Below are positions 47,996-58,942 of a stretch of DNA of 64,000 nucleotides, one piece after another. Source of the stretch: Neurospora tetraspora (taxonomy: Eukaryota; Ascomycota; Sordariomycetes; Sordariales; Sordariaceae); contig NW_026944385.1 of the NCBI RefSeq assembly GCF_033439725.1, positions 4,249,001 to 4,313,000 on the forward strand, in the 5' to 3' direction. The position numbers were made by a program, and so were the translations under genes. Every line of letters begins with the position of its first letter. Positions within the stretch are counted from its first letter, which is position 1. The notes beneath the pieces are model-generated. The model saw nothing but the letters and a program-made list of their open reading frames with translations, ran no database searches and was not told the DNA's origin.

Positions 47996-49730
47996 ATGGC
48001 CGAGCCAGAAATTGTGCCTGTTACCGAGTGGCCGGACTGGCATGCCAATCCCAACGGAGGTGATCCCTTCACGCAGGATTTGAATGCGCCTTATGACAAG
48101 GTTAGTTGATGGCGTCGGACACTGGCAGTATAGAGGAGAGAAACAGCAACTAACCTGGCGTGTTACATCTGTCCAGGGCGATTTGTGTTGGATGCTCGTA
48201 TGCACTGCCCTATGCTGGCAAATCACCCCGGCCATCGGCTTCCTCTATGCCGGAATGAACCGCAGGAAGGCGGCCCTGACCATGCTCCTCCAAAGTCTCT
48301 TTTGTGCTTGCGCTTGCGGAATCCAGTTCTGGATATACGGTTACTCGCTGTACCAGGCACGAACCACGAATCCCATCCTCGGAGACTTGTCGTTGGCCGT
48401 GTTCCGCAATGTCCTTGCTCAGCCATCGATGGCCAACCCGAATATACCAGACATTCTCTGTATGATTTATCCCCTCATCAAACTCCAAGTAGAACGGCGC
48501 CAGCTAACAGGTCTCTCAGATGCTGCCTTTGGCTTCACATTCGTTTCCTGCACTGCCATGATCTTGGCCGGAGCCATGCTAGAGCGCGGCAGGCTGCTGC
48601 CCAGCATGCTTTTCCTCCTCTGCTGGACCACTTTTGTCTACTACTTGTAAGTCCATCGCCAACATTCAACTTTACAACCACTGACTTTTTCCTCTCCAGC
48701 ATCGCCTATTGGGAGTGGAACCCCAGCGGATGGTTATACAAACTCGGTGTCTACGATTTCGCCGGCTCCGGTCCCGTTCACATCGCCAGCGGCTTCGGTG
48801 CCCTTGCCTGGTCCATGATGCTTGGTCCTCGTGTCGTCGACTCCGATGTCGTTGGTCGTAAAAAGTTCGTTCACCACAAGCCTCACAGCCCGCTGTTGAT
48901 GTGTCTCGGTACCGCCTTCATTTGGTTTGGCTGGTTCGCCTTTAATGGCGGCAGTACACCCAACCTCAGCCTGCGGACCATCTACGTTGTCGTCAACACG
49001 AATCTGGCAGGGTGCGGAGGTGGTGTCGGTTGGGTCTTGATCGACTATCTCTACAAGAGAAAGTTTAGCTTGGTTGGCTTTTGCTCGGGAATTATTGCGG
49101 GCTTGGTTGGAATTACCCCTGCAGCGGGTTATGGTGCGTTCTCTGTTGCTTTCTCCGGGCTACCTCCAGTGCTCGTTTGACTGACTCGAAGCTTCCGCAG
49201 TCCCCGTCTACGTAGCCTCGCTCATCGGCTTCCTCACCTCCACAAGCTGCTACTACGCCGTCAAGTACAAGCATCTCCTCTCCGTCGACGACGGTCTCGA
49301 CATTTTTGCCCTTCACGGCGTGGGCGGTTACGTCGGCGATCTTTTGACCGGAATCTTCGCCGACAACTTTGTGCCCGCTCTCGACGGCGTATCAGGCAGC
49401 TCCTACGCGGGTGGCTGGTGGAACCGCAACTTCCGCCAGCTTGGACTCCAGTTCGCCGGCGCAACCACTGCCGCGGCCTGGTCCTTCGTGGTCTCGTGCA
49501 TCTTGCTGTTCATCATCAACAAGATTCCTGGCTTGCATCTGCGCGCGAGTGAGGACTCGGAGATCAGGGGTCTGGATATCAAGTACTTGGAGGACGTGGA
49601 TGAGGAGGGATTTTACATGAACGAGTGTATCCTGCATGGGCGCTCGCCGCCGAGATGTTCTGGGTCGTTGAAGGCGCCCACGCCGGTTATGGAACCGGTT
49701 AGTGTTGAAGGGGGTGAGAAGAAGGATTAG
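47996..49730 (+). CDS. Ammonium permease (Mep/Amt family)
   Basis: Five exons (47996-48100, 48177-48459, 48520-48646, 48700-49133, 49201-49730) give 492 residues, the usual size for fungal Mep proteins. The 60-nt intron at 48460-48519 is free of stops and a multiple of three, but its removal restores IPDILYAAFGFTF, conserved in the family. Landmarks are QITPAIGFLYAGM in the first helices, MILAGAMLERGRLLPS, and the two pore histidines in SGPVHIASGFGAL (about residue 199) and ALHGVGGYVGDLLTGIF (about 354). The cytoplasmic tail follows the last helix (FIINKIPGLHL). The protein takes up ammonium at the plasma membrane. An upstream GATA cluster suggests nitrogen regulation. Confidence 0.93.
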
Positions 49731-50244
49731 AGGGATGTGTTCCTGTGACTTCGTAAACGAAGCACTACTTGCTTAGCTCATCATAAATTCAAATATTTCA
49801 AGGCGTAACCAGATGTACCAATTGGCGTTCGTGATGGGTTGGGTTCATGGTGTCTTGACGGAGTCGGCCGAAAGGAGACGGGAGCTCTCTGTTCCGATAA
49901 GATAAGGGGCCTGTTATTGCTAGCGGTAGACTTTGACAATGCTAAGAGGGTTATTTCACAGCATTAACATCGACGTCAATTCGTGCAGCTTGAAATCCCA
50001 ATCTTGAGCTCCCAACCCTCCAAACAATTAAATTGCATCTTCCGTTCAAAACTGGCAATTCGCACATGATTATTGCTGGCTATCAGCGTATCCGAGGCGT
50101 AATGGGTTCGGGTCGAGAAGGTTTCCGCTTAACAGTGGGTCGACCGAATACCGTGCTGGACAGGTCATGATGTCATGCAAGCTCTTTGACGTCAACTGTT
50201 AGTAAACAACATCCGAGGGCCCGGGTTACCTTATACATAGGTCT
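49731..50244. other. Intergenic, no gene
   Basis: The 3' flank of the ammonium permease gene. No coding frame or repeat is recognised before the element that begins at 50245. Confidence 0.5.
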
Positions 50245-50991
50245 GACCTCGGCCCCTAATCGGAGCGCCAAGACTGCGACAAGGGTATTGCCCTATACCG
50301 TAAGCAAAATCTAGCTGACTTCGGAAGCCTTAATAACTGATTTTGATTATTTCTAATTGTTGTAAATGAAAAGATTTTACTAGATTAGTTAGGAACTAGT
50401 TTGGAATTAATTATACTTAAAAAATAATTTGAATTAGATTTTAAAATATTTTTAGTATATTTAGAATATACTATACAAATACTAGACTTTAATATAATAA
50501 GTATAAACTAATTAGGAATTAGTTTGGAATATATATTTATTTAATTAATTTAATTAAATAAAATAATAATTTATATTTTATTAATCTTACTAAATTTTAT
50601 ACTTACTATAGTATAATTATATTAATATAATACTTTCTATTAGAAAATGGATCGATAAATAACTTTTATATAGAAAATTTAAATAAATTATTTTTATTTA
50701 TAAAAAAAGTATATAATAGAAACCTATTTAATAGAAATAGTAAAAATACTACTAATAATATTATTAAATAAAGAGTTTATATTTTAAAAGACTATTATAA
50801 TTATTTTTTATAATAAATTTAATAATTAATAAGTATATGATCTAATTAGTTCTGAACTAGTCCTATATAAATAATATTAATTTTAAATAGGTAGTTACTA
50901 TAGTTTCCCTAACGTTAACTATTGTTAAGCGAGTATAGTATGAATTTATATTTCTGTATACATTATAGTGCTCCGATTGAGGGCCGAGGTC
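50245..50991. mobile_element. RIP-mutated element with 22-bp terminal inverted repeats
   Basis: The ends GACCTCGGCCCCTAATCGGA... (50245-50266) and its reverse complement (50970-50991) match at 20 of 22 positions. Between them about 600 bp (50330-50930) is extremely AT-rich with TTAATTAAT-type runs and near-repeats of AACTAGTTTGGAATTA. The total is 747 bp. The form is that of a DNA transposon derivative or MITE. The AT-rich core fits RIP, although the GC-rich ends were largely spared. No transposase frame remains, and a target duplication was not found. Confidence 0.7.
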
Positions 50992-51009
50992 AAGGCCATG
51001 TGTGAGGTG

Positions 51010-51330
51010 AGCTAGTAACTCAACAACATCCGAAAGCGAGATGCTCATCTTCGGTTTCAATGGGTTGATCCCGGTCTCTGAATAATTGAGCCTCAATTCA
51101 TTTCCACTTCATGCTCGCCCTCGAGCACAATGAAGCCATTCCCAAGCTCAAAGTCACTATCCTCATCAAAGGTTTCTCCGAACACCCCCCAAATTGGTCA
51201 TTTCACTTCCTCAAGATCAAAGACAACGATGGTAAACTTCGGATTTGAATCACGGGTCAAATCCAGGTGCAGTGCTCCCAGCAACGCCCAGGAGCTACCC
51301 TCGTCCACACCAAAGATAATGTTATCCCAT
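51010..51330 (-). pseudogene. Degenerate coding remnant, family unknown
   Basis: On the minus strand from about 51320 a frame reads DNIIFGVDEGSSWALLGALH, then DLTRDSNPKFTIVVFDLEE. After one TGA it continues WGVFGETFDEDSDFELGNG, then FIVLEGEHEVEMN, and after another stop a shifted frame gives AQLFRDRDQPIETEDEHLAF. Amino-acid-like composition on both sides of two stops suggests a decayed gene rather than chance. I do not recognise the family. It starts just outside the right end of the 50245-50991 element, whose insertion may have cut it. Confidence 0.35.
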
Positions 51331-51477
51331 CAAACAAAAATAAATATCATCCCAATCCAACATGACATGAGATCTTAGTCACCCAACCTTGGGGACCGAA
51401 GGCGGTTTTGAGGCATCGAATCACGGGCCGACCAACATCTTGGAAGTTTAGGATCTCAGATCTCTATTGTGTGTGCA

Positions 51478-51515
51478 ACCCGGACCCATCGGAGTTCGGT
51501 CCGATGGGTCCGGTT
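51478..51515. repeat. Perfect 16-bp stem hairpin
   Basis: The arms AACCGGACCCATCGGA (51478-51493) and their exact reverse complement (51500-51515) flank a 6-base loop, GTTCGG. The stem is GC-rich and would be stable in RNA or single-stranded DNA. It lies in intergenic DNA about 430 bp upstream of the next gene. It may be a palindromic transposon footprint or a binding site; no function is known. Confidence 0.7.
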
Positions 51516-51939
51516 CCATTGTTCGAGGTTCTCTTTGTGAGCATCACCACAAGGGAGTAACTGCACTGCACTGCAAAGGGTACTTGGAAAGATCTAGTCC
51601 CATTGCATTGCATTCCGTCAGTAGCTGTACAGTAGGCGGCAGGTGAGATCATAATTACACAACGTCATCGCACTTGTTGACCTCCTCCATTATTTAACCA
51701 AACGACCTCCCGGGTAGAATGTCCGTTATCCGTCCTACAACAACAAACATCAAATTCAAGAATTGCAAAACATCGCCTCCATCTACCACTACCAGTCGAA
51801 CTCGCACTTCATCTTCCAACCAAAAAGCGAACAGAACCAAGAATCCTCCACCATCAAGCAAAGCAAGGCAATCTCTCGCACCTGACTTGATCGAAAACAA
51901 ACCCAACCAACCACACAAAACCACCACAACACCACAAAA

Positions 51940-52293
51940 ATGGCAACAGTAGCCAACCTCCTCCGCAACCGCGCCGTCCCCGTCTCCATCGCCGCCGGCC
52001 TCGGCGGCCTCTTCTGGTGGCAGACGCGCGGCGGCAAGAACCAGCCCCGCGGCGTGTCGGAGAAGTACAGCGCCACCGACACGGGCAACCGGGACATTTC
52101 CGAGACGCTGCAGAACCTTGGCGGCACGGGTGGGCAGTACGCTCGAAAGGGGCCGCTGGAGGAGGATCCCAAGGATACTAGGGTTGTCTCCCACAGCCCG
52201 GCCGCGTACTCGAAGCGGAACCCGGAAAAGACAGGTGTCGCGCCCTTGGGACATTCGACTGATACTAAGGATTATGGTGGAAACAAGGTCTAG
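51940..52293 (+). CDS. Small conserved-type fungal protein (117 aa), possible mitochondrial membrane anchor
   Basis: One exon, with the ATG placed in AAAAATGGC after an A/C-rich leader typical of fungal genes. The N-terminus has basic residues (LLRNRAVP) followed by a short hydrophobic segment (VSIAAGLGGLFWW, residues about 14-27). This could be a membrane anchor or part of a mitochondrial targeting signal. The rest is hydrophilic and disordered, with Gly, Lys and Asp, including NLGGTGGQYARKGPLEEDP and HSPAAYSKRNPEKTG. High third-position C in the first half matches well-expressed genes of such fungi. I do not recognise a named family. Confidence 0.75.
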   Translation: MATVANLLRNRAVPVSIAAGLGGLFWWQTRGGKNQPRGVSEKYSATDTGNRDISETLQNLGGTGGQYARKGPLEEDPKDTRVVSHSPAAYSKRNPEKTGVAPLGHSTDTKDYGGNKV

Positions 52294-55013
52294 GGGGTGC
52301 GGAGGGGAAGTGCCCCTGGTTGGAAGCGAAGTGGAGAGGAAGAGCTGAGGTTTGGGTCAGGTGTGTTATGACGGGATGATGATGAATGGACTGGATTGGC
52401 GTGGTATTGCATTATGAGGAGGGCTTGTTGAGGAAATGGATCGGGATGTATGGTGTACACTTGTATTAGTATGGTTGAGGGCTTAAGAGTTCATGTCGCC
52501 AGACTGTTGATGTCAACCAGCACTGGTGACTTCATGGAGGACATGGAGTCAATGGTGTACACTGGGAGTTTATTTAATGAAGCATCATTTCACGTCAACC
52601 AACTCCAAACCTCTTATCGAGCATGTGCGAGGGGTCAGACACACCCCACCTTTTCCGGAGGAAGGCGCGAGTGCCTGGCCCAAGGAAAGGTCAGTGTCAT
52701 GCGAGATATGAGGGCAGGTACGCCCATGTCAATCATGACGGAAGGAAGGCACGAGCATGAATTTTGAGGCACAACAGAGAGCTGATCCTTCCCTTAGAAC
52801 GACGGAGTCATCAGTCATCACAACCTTACATTCATGTTGCCGTCGCCGTCAATGGTGACATGCTTACCTACATCCTAGCCGATGTCGGGGGCCAATTTGC
52901 GCGCGCTTTCGATTGTATCGCGTAAGAGCATCCATCCCAGGCCTTCCTTCCCTCAGGCGATCGCCCAACACCAGGATAATACTAATGCGGGATATCTTGA
53001 TATAGTGTATTCGTATCGCATCACACCTACGCTAAGGCTGGCACGCCTTTTTCTCTTCAACTAGACAAGCCGCCAATCGAGCTTTTTCCCAATCATTCCT
53101 CTCCTTCGTCTCACGTCCTTGCAGCTGCGTCTCGTCCGATTTCCATACATCAAACATGTTGTATGATACTGTTTGTATGGTAAGTTATGCCCCCACATAT
53201 CATGATGGACTGGGAAACAGAAAGAGGAAACATGATAAGAGAAGAAAAGACACGTTGCTAACTTGACTTAAAATGTTGTAACATGTGCCTAAATATATAT
53301 GTTGATCGTTTATCCCTCCCATCTACGCCTTGTTGCCTTAGATTACCTTCGATATTTTCACTGCCGTTTACTTAGCGCAGCTTACATGCTACCGCAATCC
53401 GTGCCTGCCTACCACAGATCACCACCCAGTCAGTCATACTCGTGTGTTCACACAGTCCTATATAACCAACCTCTCAAGCACTCGAAGTGTGGCTACGCGC
53501 GTCTTACCCTTGATCCTCGGCTTCGTTGTCTTGATCCTCCTCATCGTCGGAAGTCCCACTGGCCTCCATTTGCACCCTGGCCTCGGATTGGACTTTGATC
53601 TCGAACTGTGCCCTCCATCTTGAATATCACAGTGACCGGTGTGTGGCATGGTCTTTTTTCTATAAATCATAAGGGACGAGGAGGAAACGCCCCGGAAGTC
53701 AAATTTCGCGCTACCATCAGTGACTATAGTGCCCATGGCAGCGCCGCCACTTGTTCTCAGCGAGCAAACGTTGTTGAAGTTACGCTCTAAAGAAGGGTTG
53801 TTCGGAGTTGGACATCGTTCAACTCTCTGAAAGAAACCTGTCATCAGAATACAGGCCGAGAACTTGAAGTATTCGCACATCATCACACTACGACAAGCTC
53901 ACACTCCTTCCCCTCGGAGGCCATGAGGATGAGCAGAACCCATGGATAAAATTGTTTCGCAGCCTTACGAAGGAGTCGCTTCCACATCTCCGAAGATTGC
54001 AGCTGACTTGCTTGGACGCCGTCATCAGGTCTAGTACTTTGCGGCTACACTCCACAAAGTGCCATGGAAGTTCCCGACGGGGGCCAGAGCAAAAGAAAGG
54101 CTACGGTACAAGTTTTTACAACCAGCGACCAATCCCTTCGCCTTCTAGACATGGACAACCGGCGTTAAATTCGGGGCACTAACCGAGTCCTTCAAACCAG
54201 AACTGCTTCGCTTGTCCACCAAGAGGCGCAAAAGCTCGCCAGTATCCCTGGTATGACGGTCGAGCTGGGGCTTTACTGGCTCCCAGCCAAGACACTGATA
54301 ACTTAACTTGCACGGTCCTTACTCTGGCCTCCATATACGTTAATTGTTTCTTGTTACCATCAAGGTCTTTGTCTTGGATTCCCTTCCATGTTTCGCTGCC
54401 GTGTGCTCATGTTAGCCCAGCTCACGCTCTCTCTTGCTCACGTACCTTCCCCTTGGAAGCTGCGGACTGTCATGGAAGCTCGGGGCCCAGACCACAGCAA
54501 CCCAGACATCCGTCACCGAGAACATCGGACGAACGAACCTGAGCCTGAGCCGCCCCCCTTCCCAGCCAACCAGGCAGCCGCACAACGAGTCCTCAGGTCC
54601 CCTTGATAAGCTAAAGGTCCAGCCCCTACATTCAACAACAAATCCCCTCGCCGTTGGCTCAACCAGCGGCAGTGAGGTCCTTACAAGCTACAAGTGTAGC
54701 ACCACAAGTGTGGCGTATGGTTCCGCGTTCGACTCTGACAAGTGTCAGGGCGTTCCCGAGGGCGTTGTTTTTTTGCATCTTTTATGTTGTTTTCGTTTCC
54801 TCTTTCTTTTCTTTCTGTGTGCGCCCTCTTCCTTTTCTCATACGCGCCTTGCTCTTTCTCGCACACATTCTTCTTACTTTCCAGTTCGCGTCGACGTAAC
54901 TTTATTGAGTAAGGCTCCTCTTCTTTTTTTTTTTCCCTCCCCCTCTTTCTTTTCTCTCATCAACGTACTTTCATCAAGCAAGACCCTCCTCACGACTAAA
55001 AGCAACAGCAAAG
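52294..55013. other. Intergenic, no supported gene
   Basis: Several open frames of 60-140 codons occur, none with family resemblance. A pyrimidine-rich stretch (about 54770-54960, with runs of T and C) ends just before the ATG at 55014 and looks like a promoter and 5' leader. Confidence 0.45.
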
Positions 55014-55773
55014 ATGAGCACCACGACCACTTCCTTGCAACTCCTCGTCCTCCTCCTGCCCGACCTCATCCGGGAAACCCCCCTCCCCCTCCGTGGCCTT
55101 CTCATCGCGACAATCCTCAAGTCGTGCTCTTGTGCTGGCGCTCCAGCACCCCGCCCAGCTCGCTTTGCCCGCGCCTCCTTCGCCCGCAGCCTCCTCACGA
55201 ACGCGACGTTGTGGAGGTGGTACCTCCAGGTTCGCTACCTCGTTGGCCTGACCTCGGCCTGGCAACTGGTCATTGCCGAGTTCCTTCCCCTTCCTCGCCC
55301 TCGGGATCTGTCGCCTGCCCCTGGGTTTCGCGACCCTCATCACCTTGGGCTGAAGATGATGGGCTGGTACTTGCGGGCTCGCGAGAGCACCCACCGCGCA
55401 GCCAGTAGGTATCTCTACGCTGCGGAACATATCATCCGTCTTTATGTGAGTCTCATCTCAGTTTTCAACTTTCAACTTTAATCCCCTCCCACGCGACGCG
55501 CGTCCAAAAAGAAATATTTCCATCTTGATTCCTCTGTTGGGGTTTTTCAAACTGCCTGCCCCTGGACACTGGACTGAAAGTAAAGTGAGATGTACAACTG
55601 AAACTGAAAAACTGAAACTGACTTAACCCCCTACCTCGATTGTAGTATATACTTTTCGGCGCCCTTGTGCTCCCTTCTTTCCGTTCCTTCCGCGGCACTA
55701 CCGGCAGATGATCGTCGACAAAATGCTCTCGATCGAAGTCGAATTGCTCGTCGAAATCGAGGTCTACGAGTAA
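55014..55773 (+). CDS. Hypothetical protein (165 aa, two-exon model)
   Basis: The ATG at 55014 follows a long pyrimidine tract and an A-rich leader (CAGCAAAGATGAGC), the usual context of a fungal start. Exon 1 (55014-55445) codes for 144 residues: a Leu-rich N-terminus (LLVLLLPDLIRETPLPLRGLL), then Arg/Ala-rich sequence and WRWYLQVRYLVGLTSAWQLV. It ends at TAT|GTGAGT. An acceptor at 55707, after a strong pyrimidine tract, opens an exon that ends at 55773 (MIVDKMLSIEVELLVEIEVY). Without splicing the frame stops at 55481. No family is recognised, and the intron is my inference. Confidence 0.35.
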
Positions 55774-56330
55774 ATCAGAGATGGGATGGTTGTATAAGTT
55801 GTCGGGAATTTGCGCTGGAGGATGGGAAGAACGCGCTTCGCCTGGGGTTTGATCCGAAGAAAAAAAAATTCATGTTTATACGCTACTGTTGACGATGAGG
55901 ATGGCATGGTTCGGGTTTTCCAGCAGCTCGGCTCTGTTCGGAGATGTCAAGGTGTACGAGCTTCCCGACGGCTTGAACAGTCCCAGTGACTGTTGCGGGA
56001 TGTCTTGGTGTTGTTTTTATCGGAGGAATGATACCCAGGTACTACGGATGAGTTGAAAGCAGAGATGGAAGTGGTTGTTCAGATGGATTGTTTGTTTTGA
56101 TCTTGATGATGGTGGTGGAGATATCGTCGAGTGTCTGGGATGACTACAGATATTGTGTGTGGATGGAATTCTCGACTGGATCAAAATGTAACACTATGAA
56201 CGACGTGTTCTAACATCCCAAATGATATGATGATTTTTGAAATGCATGATCATCAGCCAATACCAGACTATTGGTGTCTGATTTGACATATTTATATCTA
56301 TCTACACTACTTAGAACAGGTACAACGGCG
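55774..56330. other. Intergenic, no gene
   Basis: Probably the 3' UTR of the gene at 55014 and spacer. No coding frame is supported. Confidence 0.4.
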
Positions 56331-56386
56331 CCTTGATGGCGACCGTTGTGGGAAGGCACCTTGATGGCGACCGTTGTGGGAAGGCA
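56331..56386 (+). repeat. Exact 28-bp tandem duplication
   Basis: CCTTGATGGCGACCGTTGTG followed by GGAAGGCA occurs twice back to back (56331-56358 and 56359-56386) without any difference. Related words (GGTGACCG with CCTCGA) recur near 56465 and 56570. The exact identity suggests a recent replication-slippage event. Confidence 0.85.
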
Positions 56387-57079
56387 CCGGATGTTTGAGA
56401 CTTTGGGTCTCTTGGAACTGGATGTATACCCCTAGTGTGCACAATTCCCAGTAAGCGGCACCTCGATCGAACGGTGACCGCCACGGTAGTAACTGAATGT
56501 CTGATGGCATTGGTTTTTTTGCGGGGGGTCGTTCATGAGATGTTGAATCTCGCGGCTTGACGGTACCTCGACCAACTGGTGACCGCACAGTAGGTAGTGT
56601 TAAGCCTCCGTCGTCGAAGGAAACATATAAACTGGATGTAGAAACGTCTAGACAAGGTGCCCAGAGGTCTTGGACTAACGACGGGAACATTCCAGGAGTG
56701 TGTTGTCTACCTCCATGTCTACAATCATGACGCTTAAGGCCTATTATACCCGAACCGATTAAACAAACGGTGAAATGTGACTGGAGCAGTAGCTCCTCTT
56801 CTCTTTTATTTCACCGTACCTCTAATTGTTCTTCTTCGCATTTCTCACCTACGTAGCAAGGCAGCAAAAACCACAAAGGATCTCGATAACTATGGCACAC
56901 GACCATTGCCGATGGCGCTCAGATCATCCATGATTCGAGCGAATCCGGGGTAGAGGTTTGATGGAGCAAATGATGTGAAACGTGGCGTTTGATTCGTCTT
57001 GGTTGGAAAATGAAAATGTCCACAGCAACAGAACAAGTCCCAAGGAAAGGTGGAGTTGAAGAATGTTGAGCGTGGAAGG

Positions 57080-57410
57080 ATGGAATAGTTTTCAACAAGA
57101 CCCCTAGTCGCCTGGGATTTGGCAGAGAAGTAGCGGAAGACTTTGATGGTCTTGGTGAAGATCATCCAAGAGAGGAGAGCGGCGAGAGCGTACTTGGGCT
57201 CCGCGCGGCGTCGGTGTACCAAGAAGATTGGGTGAAGAGATAGACCAGGGCGGCGTCGGTGAAGAGCGCAAAGTTGGTGAAGCTGGTCAGGTAGACGGCG
57301 TAGACGCAGTAGGGCTGAGTGTCCCAGACGGTGCCTTCGGTGAAGAGAGAGGTGGTGTTGGACCTCCAAGTGGTACGGACCCAGCGGCGGCACTGACCGA
57401 GGAACCTTGG
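57080..57410 (-). pseudogene. Fragment of a polysaccharide-synthase-like (Cps1/GT2) gene
   Basis: On the minus strand one frame reads RRWVRTTWRSNTTSLFTEG, then VWDTQPYCVYAVYLTSFTNF and ALFTDAALVYLF. This resembles the region after the catalytic domain in fungal GT2 polysaccharide synthases of the Cps1 type, where QxxRW is followed by membrane helices. Near 57195 the reading must move to another frame to continue LAALLSWMIFTKTIKVFRYF, the expected next helix. Further on the match is lost. The catalytic N-terminal part is absent. It is therefore a frameshifted internal fragment. The family call is from memory of motif order. Confidence 0.55.
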
Positions 57411-57772
57411 TGAGGAAATGGGGGGGGGCCAATGGTGAGAGAGGATGTGAGAGTTTTCCAAGTCCGTTACGCGACACCGATACCAGTCGAGCCTGCGAAC
57501 ACTGCCTGGTCAGGATATGGAAGGAGTTCAAGCGGGTATCATCAAAGACGCTCTCTCAAGAACGTAGCTGGTCCCATGCAGCAGCAAATCCAACTCTCCC
57601 GCCGAGTTTAAGAACCCCCATCTCCCTCCTCTCTCAATCAACATCTTCTCCATCTTCATCAGACACTTCCAGTCCAGTCCAATTCACTCAGCACAACAGC
57701 CCACCAAAAGCCATCAACACAATCTTCACAACCTCCCGGTACCCCATTCATCACCACCAACAACAAGTCAAG

Positions 57773-58081
57773 ATGCAACTCACCAAGCTCCTCGTCCTCC
57801 TCTCCCTCTCCTCGTCCTCCACCGTCCTAGCCTGCAAGTGCCTCAACACCGGCGGCGGCAAGAACAACGCGGCCACGCAGACCTGCTGCTCCGACAACAA
57901 CGTCATCTTCCAGTACGGCGAGGACTGCAACGCCGCCTCCATCTCCTAGCACCTGAGCAAATTTAGGGGTTGCTGCAAGCAGAAGGGCGCGGCGGGGTCG
58001 GAATGCGATTATCGCATTGCTAAGGATGGGAAGGAGGAGGGTATTGTGAAGATGGAGCAAGTGGCTACTAGGATTCATTAG
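57773..58081 (+). pseudogene. Small secreted cysteine-rich protein gene with a premature stop
   Basis: The ATG at 57773 opens a clear signal peptide (MQLTKLLVLLSLSSSSTVLA). A Cys-rich mature part follows: CKC, then CC, then one C before a TAG at 57947. The same frame continues after the stop for 43 codons with CCKQKGAAGSEC, the pattern expected for the second half of this kind of protein, and ends at 58081. The stop lies where Gln (CAG) would fit, so a single C-to-T change explains it. As read, only 58 residues would be made, without the later cysteines. Such proteins are widespread in Sordariomycetes and mostly of unknown role. Confidence 0.65.
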
Positions 58082-58942
58082 AGTTTCGGACTGGATTGGA
58101 CGCTGAGAATGGATTGGAATGGAGGTGAATTGGTGTTGACCGCGGTTCTGCCCCCGGTTTGGTTTGTTGGGGATACGGGTGGATGCTAACGACGGACTTG
58201 AACGGACTTGATTTATGGATTGACAATTTGGAGATTTGTTGGGGAGGGGGGAGGGGGGGTGGAAGGAAGGAGGGAAGGAAGGAAGGAAGGAAGGAAGGAA
58301 GAAAAGGCGCCCTTCTCTTCTTCCTTTTGCAACGATCGAACTAATGAACCAGTTTCACGTAATCACCTTTTGGCCGACCAAGAACCACGCCATCTGTTTT
58401 TTTTTTTTTGCATCGGCATGTGGAGGAGCTGAAACTCAACATCGCGAGTCGGCAACTTTTCGGCGGGACCTTGGGTACAGATGCATTCAGTTACCAGCAG
58501 GGACTGTGTGCTGCGAATCCTGCGATGCACTACCACGGTCTGCCTTGCGCAAAAACCTAACCCAGCGCAAGTCCATATCGACGTGTTCATTACCAGACCC
58601 CTTTTGCGCTAACAACCTGTTGACAGCACATCCAAGCATTAAACGATCGACAATCCTATTCGTTGCCTTGTCAAGTTCCCGGATGTTGGGCTCGAACGTC
58701 GTCTCATGGAGGCCGGAGCCAGCGCCGGAAAAAAAAAATTGAACGCCTCAGCAGTTGACGTTGGAGAATGCCGCTACGCGATAGATTGTTCGATTGCGGC
58801 TTGAAGCTTGATATGGGATGCTCCATGAGGCTCAACACCATGGGCTTAATACACGGGCAAGTGCCGCCGTTGTTGAGGCCAGTTCACATCCCACCCCTAA
58901 TCATTCCCATGACCTACAGGATCCTCAACGGCGGCTTCGACC
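58082..58942. other. Intergenic with simple repeats
   Basis: It contains the GGAA microsatellite and a 15-base T run near 58400. The DNA before 58943 is the likely promoter of the next gene. No coding frame is supported. Confidence 0.45.
58256..58300 (+). repeat. GGAA microsatellite
   Basis: A run of GGAA units (with a few GGGA interruptions at the start) of about 45 bp lies in intergenic DNA. It is length-variable by nature. Confidence 0.9.

Noticed and set aside
48185-49180. 331-codon frame overlapping the ammonium permease
   Set aside because: It is an overlapping frame in its first half and only later falls into a true exon; the splice-joined model restores the whole permease.
54434-55408. 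324-codon plus-strand frame
   Set aside because: Crosses a pyrimidine-rich leader and is dominated by Pro/Ser/His runs from C/T-rich DNA; the frame from 55014 has a better start.
57947-57952. Programmed stop readthrough in the secreted cysteine-rich protein
   Set aside because: The stop is TAG followed by CAC, not the known strong readthrough context; a nonsense mutation is simpler.
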